A stretch of 64,000 nt of DNA from Pseudomonas sp. K2I15 (GTDB lineage Bacteria; Pseudomonadota; Gammaproteobacteria; Pseudomonadales; Pseudomonadaceae), in contig NZ_NIXO01000003.1 in assembly GCF_002204795.1 (NCBI RefSeq), positions 62,001 to 126,000 on the forward strand, in the 5' to 3' direction. Of the stretch, positions 47,865-57,377 are shown one piece after another. The notes beneath the pieces were generated by a model that made no database searches, was not told the origin of the DNA, and was given only the letters and a program-made list of their open reading frames with translations. Each line of letters begins with the position of its first letter. Positions within the stretch are counted from its first letter, which is position 1. The position numbers and the translations under genes were made by a program.

Positions 47865-47897
47865 TAAAAAACCCCGTCACATGGACGGGGTTTTTTT
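47865..47897. terminator. Bidirectional Rho-independent terminator
   Basis: Stem ACCCCGTC / GACGGGGT flanked by six A and seven T, so it works on both strands. It separates the I78-like lipoprotein gene from the cold-shock gene. Confidence 0.92.
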
Positions 47898-47911
47898 GAT
47901 CAGCGCAGAAA

Positions 47912-48124
47912 TTACTCTGGGCGAACCTGTGCAGCTTGCATACCCTTTTGGCCTTTCTCAGCCACGAAGGAAACGGTTTGGCCTTCTTTCAGGCTTTTGA
48001 AACCGTCGCTTTCGATAGCTTTGAAGTGTACGAACAGGTCGTCACCGCCACCTTGAGGAGTGATGAAGCCGAAGCCTTTTTCATCGTTGAACCATTTAAC
48101 GGTGCCGGTTTGGCGATTAGACAT
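47912..48124 (-). CDS. Cold-shock domain protein, CspA family
   Basis: A protein of 70 residues: [20 protein letters not shown], with RNP1 KGFGFITP and RNP2 DLFVHFKAI. The last strand ends [10 protein letters not shown]. It binds single-stranded RNA and DNA in the cytoplasm and likely works as an RNA chaperone. A preceding 289-base gap leaves room for the long leader usual in csp mRNAs. The paralog (cspA, C, D or E) cannot be decided by sequence alone. Confidence 0.95.
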   Translation of the reverse strand: MSNRQTGTVKWFNDEKGFGFITPQGGGDDLFVHFKAIESDGFKSLKEGQTVSFVAEKGQKGMQAAQVRPE

Positions 48125-48277
48125 GGTGTATCTCCAAGAAACATATATTTTCAGTAGTGCTGTGCTGCTCAGGCCAACTGGGCACACCGAGCTATCATAG
48201 TCGAAATGTTCGGCTTGGGAGCCCCCCCAAGGCATTGTTTGCTAATCAATCGCGTTGTGTTTCATGCCTTGGTTGGC

Positions 48278-48304
48278 TGAAAGCCCCGATCTACGGGGCT
48301 TTCA
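48278..48304. other. Strong hairpin upstream of the cold-shock gene
   Basis: Perfect 11-base stem TGAAAGCCCCG / CGGGGCTTTCA with a 5-base loop. It lies in the gap between two minus-strand genes, about 110 bases after the 48414 gene stop. It could be a terminator of that gene, without U-run, or part of the csp leader. Confidence 0.5.
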
Positions 48305-48413
48305 GGCGAAATATCAGCTGTTAAAAAAAGCCGTAAAAGCTGCGTAATTTGTGAGAAATGGCAGTTTTCAGGGCGATTTTTGGTCCTTTAGCCGGTCTGG
48401 CGGGGCCTAAAAA

Positions 48414-48725
48414 TTACTTTTTCTTCACGACCTTGCAAGACGAAATAGCGGCGACGGCCTTGTTCTTCAGTGCGGGATCCGCGTTCTGATTGGTCATCAG
48501 CTCTTTGATCTCGGCACTGCTCAATTCAGCGTTGATTTTGTCCGCGCCACAGTCGCAATGGTCTTTGGCGGTTTTGGCATCAACACTTTGCTGGGCGGCT
48601 GCGCTGCAATCCTTGATGAAGCTGTCCCGCGCACCGGCAGGCCAGTTCGAAGGTGCTGCGGCGTGCGCGCCCAGGGAAATGAGGGTCAGGGATGCAGCGA
48701 GGGCGAAAGTCGAGGTAAAACGCAT
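48414..48725 (-). CDS. Exported protein, 103 residues
   Basis: Signal peptide MRFTSTFALAASLTLISLGA, cut after HAA. The mature part APSNWPAGARDSFIKDC ... DCGADKINAELSS contains four Cys (KDCSAAAQ, DHCDCGAD, SSCKVV), so disulfides are likely. Small periplasmic helix protein; similar proteins are common in pseudomonads without assigned function. Divergent from thrS. Confidence 0.75.
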   Translation of the reverse strand: MRFTSTFALAASLTLISLGAHAAAPSNWPAGARDSFIKDCSAAAQQSVDAKTAKDHCDCGADKINAELSSAEIKELMTNQNADPALKNKAVAAISSCKVVKKK

Positions 48726-48978
48726 AATTAAATGCTCCTGGAGTCGTGGACGAACGGCGATTCTCGGTGTGTTTGAGGCTCGCCGTACAGTTCAAGTTCA
48801 CTTTTGGCGCTAAAAGCTGGGAATTTGCGTTTCGTGAGGCGGAGCCGGCGCCATGACCGTTCATCTGTGCTAGCATCTTTCCCTTGGCTATTTTCCGGCG
48901 CGCCCTTTGCCGCCTTGCCAAGGTCTTTTTTGTTTAACTCCAGTCACTCTGGTTCGATTATCGGTTGGCCGAAAGGCT

Positions 48979-48997
48979 CCTGCCGCTGTAAGGCAGG
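48979..48997 (+). promoter_or_regulatory. thrS leader hairpin 1, anticodon-arm-like
   Basis: Stem CCTGCC / GGCAGG with loop GCTGTAA. Its last five bases TGTAA match the tRNA-Thr(TGT) loop CTTGTAA at anticodon and positions 37-38. Confidence 0.5.
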
Positions 48998-49052
48998 CGT
49001 TCATCATTGAGCGGCCTGGTATTGGATCTTGTACTGGCTCATCCCAACCCAC

Positions 49053-49073
49053 GTGACCTTTGGTAGGGGTCAC
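49053..49073 (+). promoter_or_regulatory. thrS leader hairpin 2, anticodon-arm-like, next to the ribosome site
   Basis: Stem GTGACC / GGTCAC plus a T-G closing pair, with loop TTGGTAG. E. coli tRNA-Thr(GGT) has loop TTGGTAA, as I recall, so six of seven bases agree including the anticodon GGT. The hairpin ends four bases before the Shine-Dalgarno AGGAGAGGAGG, so bound ThrRS would mask it. Confidence 0.6.
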
Positions 49074-49092
49074 CACTAGGAGAGGAGGCGCC

Positions 49093-51015
49093 ATGCCAAC
49101 TATTACTCTTCCCGACGGCAGTCAACGTTCATTCGATCATTCGGTTTCCGTAGCCGAGGTCGCCGCATCCATTGGTGCCGGCCTGGCCAAGGCCACCGTG
49201 GCCGGCAGGGTCGATGGCAAGCTGGTTGACGCCAGCGACCTGATCACCTCTGACGCCAGCCTGCAAATCATCACGCCCAAGGATCAAGAGGGGCTGGAGA
49301 TCATTCGCCACTCTTGCGCGCACCTGATTGGCCACGCGGTCAAGCAGCTGTACCCCACCGCGAAGATGGTCATCGGCCCGGTCATCGACGAAGGCTTCTA
49401 TTACGACATCGCCTACGAGCGTCCTTTCACTCCGGACGACTTGGCGGCCATCGAGCAGCGTATGCACGCGCTGATCGAAAAAGATTACGACGTCATCAAG
49501 AAAGTCACTCCGCGTGCCGAAGTGATCGACGTGTTCACCGCCCGCGGCGAAGACTACAAGCTGCGCCTGGTGGAAGACATGCCGGACGAGCAGGCCATGG
49601 GCCTGTATTACCACGAAGAATACGTCGACATGTGCCGTGGCCCGCACGTGCCGAACACGCGCTTCCTCAAGTCGTTCAAACTGACCAAGCTGTCCGGTGC
49701 CTACTGGCGCGGCGACGCGAAGAATGAACAACTGCAACGGATCTACGGCACTGCCTGGGCTGACAAGAAGCAGCTGGCGGCCTACATCCAGCGCATCGAA
49801 GAAGCCGAAAAACGCGACCACCGCAAGATCGGCAAGCGCCTGAACCTGTTCCACCTCCAGGAAGAAGCGCCGGGCATGGTGTTCTGGCACCCTAACGGCT
49901 GGACCCTGTACCAGGTGCTCGAGCAGTACATGCGCAAGGTTCAGCGCGACAACGGCTACCTGGAGATCAAGACTCCGCAAGTCGTTGACCGCAGCCTGTG
50001 GGAGAAATCCGGGCACTGGGCCAACTACGCCGACAACATGTTCACTACCCAGTCGGAAAACCGCGACTACGCCATCAAGCCGATGAACTGCCCGTGCCAC
50101 GTACAGGTGTTCAACCAGGGCCTGAAGAGCTACCGCGAGTTGCCGCTGCGTCTGGCCGAGTTCGGTGCCTGCCACCGTAACGAACCGTCGGGTGCGCTGC
50201 ACGGCATCATGCGTGTGCGTGGCTTCACTCAGGACGACGCCCACATCTTCTGCACCGAAGAGCAGATGCAGGCCGAATCCGCTGCGTTCATCAAACTGAC
50301 CATGGACGTGTACCGCGATTTCGGCTTCACCGAAGTCGAAATGAAGCTGTCCACTCGTCCGGAAAAACGCGTCGGTTCAGACGAACTGTGGGATCGCGCC
50401 GAGTCGGCACTGGCCGCAGCACTGGACAGTGCGGGGCTTGCGTACGACCTGCAGCCGGGCGAGGGCGCGTTCTACGGTCCGAAGATCGAGTTCTCGCTGA
50501 AAGATTGCCTTGGTCGCGTCTGGCAGTGTGGTACCCTGCAGCTCGATTTTAACCTGCCGATCCGTTTGGGAGCCGAATACGTCTCCGAAGACAACAGCCG
50601 TAAACACCCGGTTATGCTGCACCGGGCGATCCTCGGTTCGTTCGAACGGTTCGTCGGGATCCTGATCGAGCACTACGAGGGTGCATTCCCTGCGTGGCTG
50701 GCTCCGACCCAGGCAGTGATCATGAATATCACTGATAAACAGGCAGATTTTGCCGCTGAAGTTGAAAAAACTCTCAATGAAAGCGGATTTCGTGCCAAGT
50801 CCGACTTGAGAAATGAAAAGATCGGCTTTAAAATCCGCGAGCATACTTTGCTCAAGGTTCCCTATCTTTTGGTTATCGGAGATCGGGAAGTCGAGATGCA
50901 GACTGTCGCTGTGCGTACTCGTGAAGGTGCTGACCTGGGCTCGATGCCCGTCGCCCAGTTCGCTGAGTTCCTCGCGCAAGCGGTTTCCCGGCGTGGTCGC
51001 CCAGATTCGGAGTAA
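49093..51015 (+). CDS. thrS: Threonine--tRNA ligase
   Basis: A protein of 640 residues from [20 protein letters not shown], with AGGAGAGGAGG ahead. TGS domain at residues 1-61, editing domain up to about 240, then the class II core ([20 protein letters not shown], zinc-site Cys in [10 protein letters not shown], and [19 protein letters not shown]) and the C-terminal anticodon domain. It charges tRNA-Thr. First gene of the thrS-infC-rpmI-rplT-pheST-ihfA transcript. Leader hairpins suggest control of its own translation. Confidence 0.97.
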   Translation: MPTITLPDGSQRSFDHSVSVAEVAASIGAGLAKATVAGRVDGKLVDASDLITSDASLQIITPKDQEGLEIIRHSCAHLIGHAVKQLYPTAKMVIGPVIDEGFYYDIAYERPFTPDDLAAIEQRMHALIEKDYDVIKKVTPRAEVIDVFTARGEDYKLRLVEDMPDEQAMGLYYHEEYVDMCRGPHVPNTRFLKSFKLTKLSGAYWRGDAKNEQLQRIYGTAWADKKQLAAYIQRIEEAEKRDHRKIGKRLNLFHLQEEAPGMVFWHPNGWTLYQVLEQYMRKVQRDNGYLEIKTPQVVDRSLWEKSGHWANYADNMFTTQSENRDYAIKPMNCPCHVQVFNQGLKSYRELPLRLAEFGACHRNEPSGALHGIMRVRGFTQDDAHIFCTEEQMQAESAAFIKLTMDVYRDFGFTEVEMKLSTRPEKRVGSDELWDRAESALAAALDSAGLAYDLQPGEGAFYGPKIEFSLKDCLGRVWQCGTLQLDFNLPIRLGAEYVSEDNSRKHPVMLHRAILGSFERFVGILIEHYEGAFPAWLAPTQAVIMNITDKQADFAAEVEKTLNESGFRAKSDLRNEKIGFKIREHTLLKVPYLLVIGDREVEMQTVAVRTREGADLGSMPVAQFAEFLAQAVSRRGRPDSE

Positions 51016-51566
51016 TTATTATTAAGCGTGAAATGAGACAAGATAAACGAGCTGCACCGAAAGCCCCGATCAACGAGAATATCTCGGCACGCGAGGTTCG
51101 GTTAATTGGCGCTGACGGCGAGCAGATTGGCATCGTCTCGATTGATGAAGCGCTTCGTATTGCTGAAGAGTCCAAATTGGACCTGGTGGAAATCTCCGCC
51201 GACGCAATCCCACCCGTTTGCCGGGTGATGGACTACGGCAAGTCGATCTTCGAGAAGAAGAAGCAGGTTGCCGCGGCGAAGAAGAACCAGAAGCAGATTC
51301 AAGTAAAAGAAATCAAGTTTCGTCCAGGGACGGAGGAAGGGGATTACCAGGTAAAACTGCGCAACCTGGTACGTTTCCTGAGTGATGGGGACAGGGCCAA
51401 GGTATCCTTGCGATTCCGCGGCCGTGAGATGGCCCACCAGGAGCTGGGGATGGAACTCCTCAAGCGGGTTGAAGCTGACCTGCTCGAGTACGGTTCGGTC
51501 GAACAGCATCCTAAGATGGAAGGACGCCAGCTTATTATGGTCATCGCCCCGAAAAAGAAGAAATAA
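51015..51566 (+). CDS. infC: Translation initiation factor IF-3 (non-AUG start)
   Basis: The protein core is clear: [20 protein letters not shown] from an ATG at 51033, the linker [20 protein letters not shown], and the C-terminal domain [20 protein letters not shown]. In bacteria infC normally starts at a rare AUU and is autoregulated. Here three ATT codons in frame (51015, 51018, 51021) precede AAG-CGT-GAA-ATG, with GGAG at 51009-51012. I give 51015, which yields [11 protein letters not shown] as in Pseudomonas IF-3, but spacing from GGAG favours 51018 or 51021. Product 181-183 residues. Confidence 0.9.
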   Translation: MIIKREMRQDKRAAPKAPINENISAREVRLIGADGEQIGIVSIDEALRIAEESKLDLVEISADAIPPVCRVMDYGKSIFEKKKQVAAAKKNQKQIQVKEIKFRPGTEEGDYQVKLRNLVRFLSDGDRAKVSLRFRGREMAHQELGMELLKRVEADLLEYGSVEQHPKMEGRQLIMVIAPKKKK

Positions 51567-51625
51567 TCAATAGGGCACGGCAGGCCTTCTGATTATGTTT
51601 ATCAACTGAATGCGGAGTACCGAAC

Positions 51626-51820
51626 ATGCCAAAGATGAAAACTAAAAGTGGTGCTGCTAAGCGGTTTCTGAAAACTGCTAACGGTATCAAGCACAAGCAC
51701 GCTTTCAAGAGCCACATCCTGACTAAAATGTCGACCAAGCGTAAGCGTCAACTGCGCGGTAGCAGCTTGCTGCATCCGTCTGACGTGGCAAAAGTCGAGC
51801 GCATGCTGCGCCTTCGTTAA
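51626..51820 (+). CDS. rpmI: 50S ribosomal protein L35
   Basis: A protein of 64 residues: [20 protein letters not shown], then [14 protein letters not shown] and [11 protein letters not shown] at the end. Very basic and full length. The order infC-rpmI-rplT is conserved across bacteria, and L20 regulates the group in E. coli. Confidence 0.98.
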   Translation: MPKMKTKSGAAKRFLKTANGIKHKHAFKSHILTKMSTKRKRQLRGSSLLHPSDVAKVERMLRLR

Positions 51821-51848
51821 TTTTAGTCAAGAATAGAGGAAGTAACTC

Positions 51849-52205
51849 ATGGCTCGTGTAAAGCGTGGCGTCATGGCGCGTAAGCGCCACAAGAAAATTC
51901 TGAAACTTGCTAAAGGCTACTACGGCGCGCGTTCACGCGTATTCCGTGTTGCCAAGCAAGCGGTTATCAAGGCTGGCCAATACGCCTACCGTGACCGTCG
52001 TCAGAAAAAACGTCAGTTCCGCGCTCTGTGGATCGCTCGTATCAACGCCGGTGCACGTGTTAACGGTCTGTCCTACAGCCGTTTCATTGCTGGCCTGAAA
52101 AAAGCGTCCATCGAGATCGACCGTAAGGTTCTGGCTGATCTGGCAGTGAACGAAAAAGCGGCGTTTGCTGCGATTGTCGAGAAAGCTAAAGCCACCTTGG
52201 CTTAA
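51849..52205 (+). CDS. rplT: 50S ribosomal protein L20
   Basis: A protein of 118 residues: [20 protein letters not shown], with the conserved [20 protein letters not shown] and [19 protein letters not shown]. It binds 23S rRNA early in assembly. The gene ends before a pair of hairpins that separate it from pheS. Confidence 0.98.
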   Translation: MARVKRGVMARKRHKKILKLAKGYYGARSRVFRVAKQAVIKAGQYAYRDRRQKKRQFRALWIARINAGARVNGLSYSRFIAGLKKASIEIDRKVLADLAVNEKAAFAAIVEKAKATLA

Positions 52206-52219
52206 GTACCCCCGACAGT

Positions 52220-52249
52220 CACCTTGGGCCGCTTCCGTGGCCCAAGGTG
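52220..52249 (+). terminator. Hairpin after rplT
   Basis: Stem CACCTTGGGCC / GGCCCAAGGTG, 11 bases, 8-base loop, no U-run behind it. Probably acts together with the stronger hairpin 11 bases downstream. Confidence 0.45.
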
Positions 52250-52260
52250 TTAAACGTCTT

Positions 52261-53331
<1,071 letters not shown>

Positions 53332-53357
53332 TCGTAACGGATCTTTAGGAGAGCAGG

Positions 53358-55736
53358 ATGAAATTCAGTGAACAATGGCTGCGTGGCTGGGTAAGCCCGC
53401 AGGTAAGTCGCGACGAGCTGGTTGCCCGTCTGTCGATGGCCGGCCTTGAGGTCGATAGCGTGACGCCGGCCGCCGGTGTTTTCAGTGGCGTGGTAGTGGG
53501 TGAGGTGCTGAGCACCGAGCAACACCCGGACGCTGACAAATTGCGTGTGTGCCAGGTCAGCAATGGCTCGGAAACCTTCCAGGTCGTGTGCGGAGCGCCA
53601 AACGTGCGCCCGGGCCTGAAAATCCCGTTCGCCATGATCGGTGCCGAACTGCCGGGCGACTTCAAGATCAAGAAGGCCAAGCTGCGCGGTGTTGAATCCA
53701 ACGGCATGCTGTGCTCCCAGGCGGAGCTGCAGGTCGGTGAAGGCAATGATGGCCTGATGGAACTGCCGGCCGACGCGCCAGTGGGTCAGGACATCCGTGT
53801 TTACCTGGAGCTGGAAGACGCCAGCATCGAGGTCGATCTGACCCCGAACCGCGGCGACTGCCTGTCCCTGGCTGGTCTGGCGCGTGAAGTCGGTGCGCTG
53901 TACGCCGCAACCGTCACCCGTCCGGTGGTTGCAGCCGTACCCGCGGTGCACGACGAAGTGCGTTCGATCGAAGTGCTGGCCCCCAGCGCCTGCCCACGTT
54001 ACCTGGGTCGTGTGATCCGTAACGTCGACCTGTCCAAGCCAACCCCGCTGTGGATGGTTGAGCGTCTGCGTCGTTCCGAAGTGCGCAGCATCGATGCTGC
54101 CGTCGACATCACCAACTACGTGATGCTGGAGCTGGGCCAACCGCTGCACGCCTTCGATCTCGCCGAAATCAACGGCGGCATTCGCGTGCGCATGGCCGAG
54201 GAAGGCGAGAAGCTGGTTCTGCTCGACGGGCAGGAAGTCAGCCTGCGTGCCGACACCCTAGTGATCGCTGACCATTCCCGCGCCCTGGCGATTGCCGGCG
54301 TGATGGGTGGCGAGCACAGCGGCGTGTCTGCAACCACTCGCGACATATTCCTTGAAAGCGCGTTCTTCGACCAGATCGCCATCGCTGGCAAGGCCCGTTC
54401 CTACGGCCTGCACACCGATGCCTCGCATCGCTACGAGCGTGGCGTGGACTGGCAACTGGCCCGTGAAGCCATGGAGCGCGCCACTGGCCTGCTGCTGGAA
54501 ATCACTGGCGGCGAAGCCGGCCCGATCACCGAAACCGTCAGCGAGCAGCACCTGCCGTCGGTTGCACCGATCACCCTACGCGCCAAGGCTGTTGAGCAAA
54601 TGCTCGGCCTGGTGATCGACCCGGTTGAAATCGAGCGCCTTCTGTCGGCACTCGGCCTCGGCATTTCTGCCGGTGAGGCAGGGCAGTGGCATGTAGAGGT
54701 GCCAAGCCATCGCTTCGATATCAGCCTGGAAGTCGACCTGATCGAAGAGCTGGCCCGTCTATACGGCTACAACCGCCTGCCGGTTCGTTACCCGCAAGCA
54801 CGCCTGGCGCCGCAGCCGAAAGCTGAAGCCCGTGCGCACCTGCCGGAACTACGTCGTTTGCTGGTTGCCCGTGGTTATCAGGAAGCAGTGACTTATAGCT
54901 TTATCGATCCAAAGCAATTCGAGCTGTTCAATCCAGGTGTCGAGCCGCTGTTGCTGGCCAACCCGATCTCCAACGACATGGCCGCCATGCGCTCGTCGCT
55001 GTGGCCGGGTCTGGTGAAAGCGCTTTCCCACAACCTGAACCGTCAGCAAGACCGCGTACGCATGTTCGAAAGCGGCCTGCGTTTTGTCGGTCAACTCGAT
55101 GGCTTGAAGCAAGAGCCAATGCTGGCTGGCGTAGTCTGCGGCAGCCGTCTGCCGGAAGGCTGGGCACAAGGCCGCGATACCGTCGACTTCTTCGACGTCA
55201 AGGCTGACGTGGAAGCGGTGCTGGGCTTCGCCGGTGCGCTGGATGCCTTCACTTTCACCCCAGGCAAACACCTTGCGTTGCACCCGGGCCAAACCGCACG
55301 TATCGAACGTGACGGTCGTTTGGTGGGCTTCGTTGGCGCGATTCACCCTGAACTGTCGAAAACCTTGGGGCTGGACCGTCCAGTCTTCGTTTTTGAGCTA
55401 GTCTTGGCCGAAGTAGCGTCGGGCAAAATGCCTAAATTCAGCGAGTTGTCGCGCTTCCCTGAAGTACGACGTGACCTGGCGCTGATTGCTGATCAAGGTG
55501 TTGCAGCCAGTGCTGTTCTGGACGTAATCCGTGAAAATGCAGGGGAATGGCTGACAGACCTCAGGCTATTTGACGTTTATCAGGGTAAAGGCATTGATCC
55601 GCATAGAAAAAGCCTTGCAGTTGGCTTGACCTGGCAGCATCCATCGCGCACTCTTAATGACGATGAGGTGAATACTACGACGCAAAATATCCTCACCTCG
55701 CTCGAACAAAGGTTGAACGCCACGTTAAGGAAGTGA
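53358..55736 (+). CDS. pheT: Phenylalanine--tRNA ligase beta subunit
   Basis: A protein of 792 residues. An N-terminal OB-fold tRNA-binding domain (VVVGEVLSTEQHPDADKLRV) is followed by the editing B3/B4 region and B5. The catalytic-like core lies after residue 470, and the C-terminal ferredoxin-like domain (FSELSRFPEVRRDLALI) binds the anticodon. Complete and normal length. ihfA starts three bases after its stop. Confidence 0.97.
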   Translation: MKFSEQWLRGWVSPQVSRDELVARLSMAGLEVDSVTPAAGVFSGVVVGEVLSTEQHPDADKLRVCQVSNGSETFQVVCGAPNVRPGLKIPFAMIGAELPGDFKIKKAKLRGVESNGMLCSQAELQVGEGNDGLMELPADAPVGQDIRVYLELEDASIEVDLTPNRGDCLSLAGLAREVGALYAATVTRPVVAAVPAVHDEVRSIEVLAPSACPRYLGRVIRNVDLSKPTPLWMVERLRRSEVRSIDAAVDITNYVMLELGQPLHAFDLAEINGGIRVRMAEEGEKLVLLDGQEVSLRADTLVIADHSRALAIAGVMGGEHSGVSATTRDIFLESAFFDQIAIAGKARSYGLHTDASHRYERGVDWQLAREAMERATGLLLEITGGEAGPITETVSEQHLPSVAPITLRAKAVEQMLGLVIDPVEIERLLSALGLGISAGEAGQWHVEVPSHRFDISLEVDLIEELARLYGYNRLPVRYPQARLAPQPKAEARAHLPELRRLLVARGYQEAVTYSFIDPKQFELFNPGVEPLLLANPISNDMAAMRSSLWPGLVKALSHNLNRQQDRVRMFESGLRFVGQLDGLKQEPMLAGVVCGSRLPEGWAQGRDTVDFFDVKADVEAVLGFAGALDAFTFTPGKHLALHPGQTARIERDGRLVGFVGAIHPELSKTLGLDRPVFVFELVLAEVASGKMPKFSELSRFPEVRRDLALIADQGVAASAVLDVIRENAGEWLTDLRLFDVYQGKGIDPHRKSLAVGLTWQHPSRTLNDDEVNTTTQNILTSLEQRLNATLRK

Positions 55737-55739
55737 CGT

Positions 55740-56042
55740 ATGGGGGCTTTGACGAAAGCTGAGATGGCGGAACGTCTGTATGAAGAGCTGGGCCTGAACA
55801 AGCGCGAGGCCAAGGAATTGGTCGAGCTGTTTTTTGAAGAAATCAGGCACGCTCTTGAAGACAACGAACAGGTCAAATTGTCCGGTTTCGGCAATTTTGA
55901 CCTGCGGGACAAACGCCAGCGGCCTGGCCGCAATCCAAAAACGGGAGAAGAAATCCCGATCACGGCTCGCCGTGTGGTCACCTTTCGTCCAGGGCAGAAG
56001 TTGAAGGCCCGAGTTGAGGCTTATGCTGGAACCAAGTCATAA
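55740..56042 (+). CDS. ihfA: Integration host factor subunit alpha
   Basis: A protein of 100 residues: [20 protein letters not shown], then [20 protein letters not shown] with the DNA-minor-groove arm and the [10 protein letters not shown] end. With IhfB it bends DNA sharply and serves recombination, transcription and phage integration. It lies after pheT as in E. coli. Confidence 0.98.
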   Translation: MGALTKAEMAERLYEELGLNKREAKELVELFFEEIRHALEDNEQVKLSGFGNFDLRDKRQRPGRNPKTGEEIPITARRVVTFRPGQKLKARVEAYAGTKS

Positions 56043-56379
56043 CGACGAACTGCCTGTCATCCCAGGCAAACGCTACTTCACCATTGGTGAAGTGAGCGAG
56101 CTCTGTGCGGTAAAACCGCACGTGCTGCGCTATTGGGAGCAGGAGTTTCCTCAACTCAACCCCGTCAAACGCACCGGGAACCGTCGGTATTATCAGCGCC
56201 AGGATGTGCTGATGATCCGGCAGATCCGCGCGTTGCTGTACGACCAGGGGTTCACCATCAGCGGCGCGCGCCAGCGTATGTCCGGTGATGAAGCCAAAGA
56301 CGACACCACCCAATACAAGCAAATGATCCGCCAGATGATCTCCGAACTGGAGGATGTACTGGTGGTTTTGAAGAAATAA
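56023..56379 (+). CDS. MerR family transcriptional regulator
   Basis: A protein of 118 residues from [20 protein letters not shown], overlapping the ihfA end by 20 bases. The MerR helix-turn-helix is [20 protein letters not shown], followed by the wing [16 protein letters not shown]-terminal coiled coil ([15 protein letters not shown]) would mediate dimer formation. Unlike metal MerR proteins it has no ligand Cys at the C-terminus. Often found after ihfA; ligand unknown. Confidence 0.9.
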   Translation: MLEPSHNDELPVIPGKRYFTIGEVSELCAVKPHVLRYWEQEFPQLNPVKRTGNRRYYQRQDVLMIRQIRALLYDQGFTISGARQRMSGDEAKDDTTQYKQMIRQMISELEDVLVVLKK

Positions 56380-56431
56380 TTCCGGCTTTTAAAATACTTC
56401 CACATTTCAAAAGCTTGCGGTATATTCCTGA

Positions 56432-56450
56432 TCGCTTCGTTGCGAAGCGA
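56432..56450 (+). other. Hairpin just upstream of tRNA-Pro
   Basis: Perfect 8-base stem TCGCTTCG / CGAAGCGA with a TTG loop, 20 bases before the tRNA. A TATATT at 56421 may be the tRNA promoter -10, so the hairpin would lie at the 5' end of the precursor. Confidence 0.4.
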
Positions 56451-56469
56451 ACCCAGTAACACGCCTAGT

Positions 56470-56546
56470 CGGGGCGTAGCGCAGTCCGGTAGCGCACTAG
56501 CATGGGGTGCTAGGGGTCGAGTGTTCGAATCACTCCGTCCCGACCA
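56470..56546 (+). tRNA. tRNA-Pro (anticodon GGG), prophage integration target
   Basis: A 77-base cloverleaf. Acceptor CGGGGCG pairs with CGTCCCG (one G-T), the anticodon stem is CTAGC/GCTAG with loop ATGGGGT (anticodon GGG), the T-arm has GTTCGAATC, and CCA is encoded. An integrase remnant starts 80 bases downstream on the minus strand, as when a phage inserts at a tRNA 3' end. Confidence 0.97.
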
Positions 56547-56562
56547 TATTTTTCAATGACTT

Positions 56563-56591
56563 AGGCCAATGTTCACAGCATTGGCCTTTTT
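56563..56591 (+). terminator. Rho-independent terminator of tRNA-Pro
   Basis: Perfect 9-base stem AGGCCAATG / CATTGGCCT with a 7-base loop, followed by TTTT. Confidence 0.88.
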
Positions 56592-56625
56592 CATGTGCGT
56601 GACTTTTGCGTGACTTGCCATTTTT

Positions 56626-56802
56626 TCACGCCTGCTTCCTCTTCAAAATTGTCAGGACCGGTCCGCGAGAATCGGTTGCTGATACCATGTTCGCAGCTTC
56701 TATCAGATGCCCGCGCTCAGCGCCTGAGTAGTGACTGGTGATGCTGCCGTTCTTGTGCCCCAGAAGGGCCTTGCGGTCTTCCTCGGTTACCGTAAAAGTT
56801 AC
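56626..56802 (-). pseudogene. Phage integrase, C-terminal fragment
   Basis: The last 50 or so residues of a tyrosine recombinase, from about VTEEDRKALLGHKNGSITSHY. The LGH segment holds the conserved His, and SHYSG carries the likely catalytic Tyr. The remainder, with the active-site Arg residues, is missing. Upstream the frame runs into the antisense of a tail gene, so the junction near 56800 marks a deletion. The stop lies 35 bases after the tRNA terminator, the normal place of a phage integrase at attL. Without the core it cannot be active. Confidence 0.75.
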
Positions 56803-56803
56803 C

Positions 56804-57375
56804 GAATCCGCTGCACCGGTCCACGTTGACCAGAAACCAAAGTTCACTTCGCTGCATGACAGCCGAGGTCGGACAATCCAGTTGCGCACCCTGGACCCGC
56901 TGCAGAAGTCGCGCATCACCATGGCCGTAGGCGGTGAGCTGGCCGCCAACGGTCCATACATGGCCGCGTTCGCCCTCCCTATCGCATCGGTCGCCTATAT
57001 CGATGACGTTGGCTTTGGCGTACCTCAGTCGCTCAAGCAGATTGATTCCTTGCTAGCTGAACTGGGCGAGGATGGGTATTCAGCCATCGAAAAACATCTG
57101 CTGGCCGAGTACGAAGCTGCCAAGGCAAAGGCCGAGGCTGAAGCTGCTAGCCAGGCGCTCAGCGCTGAGCAGGCCGCCGCAAAAAACTGACAGAGGACCC
57201 CGTTTTTCGGCAGCAGTGCTGGGCGGTGAAAAATGGGGTTCCTTTCAGCGTTGTTTTTCATGGATGCGACAGCTTATCCCCCTACGAACTCATGGCCTTC
57301 TCGATCATCTTTTCTGAGATCGAGGGCAATTCGACCTATAACTGGTTCACGCACAAATTCGATGAGAACAAATAA
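56804..57375 (+). pseudogene. Phage tail assembly chaperone G/GT, 5' end lost
   Basis: The visible G part reads FTSLHDSRGRTIQLRTLDPL and continues with a long acidic-alanine coil AEYEAAKAKAEAEAAS, stopping at 57190. The GT part follows in the -1 frame (KLTEDPVFRQQCWAVKNGVP to TYNWFTHKFDENK) and ends at 57375. A canonical heptamer at 57181 joins both. This is the expected two-frame chaperone gene of long-tailed phages, located before the tape-measure gene. The true start was lost at the integrase junction, so the remnant is presumably dead. Confidence 0.72.
57181..57187 (+). promoter_or_regulatory. -1 ribosomal frameshift heptamer A-AAA-AAC
   Basis: AAAAAAC in the required phase (GCA AAA AAC TGA in the zero frame). 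Slipping one base back reads AAA AAA CTG ACA and opens a frame of 60 codons. A stop (TGA) directly follows in the zero frame, as in known G/GT genes. Stimulatory structure not worked out. Confidence 0.75.
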
Positions 57376-57377
57376 TC

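Larger units (their letters stand above)
48726..49092 (+). promoter_or_regulatory. Long thrS leader region
   Basis: No gene. A -10-like TAGCAT at 48871 would start a leader of about 210 bases. It contains two hairpins with 7-base loops resembling tRNA-Thr anticodon loops (listed separately), a linker of about 55 bases, then the ribosome site AGGAGAGGAGG. This is the layout of the E. coli thrS autoregulatory operator. Confidence 0.55.

Noticed and set aside
48913..48931. CCTT-GCC-AAGG followed by a T-run in the thrS leader as a terminator
   Set aside because: A 4-base stem is too weak. A transcription attenuator there is not supported, unlike the two stable hairpins further on.
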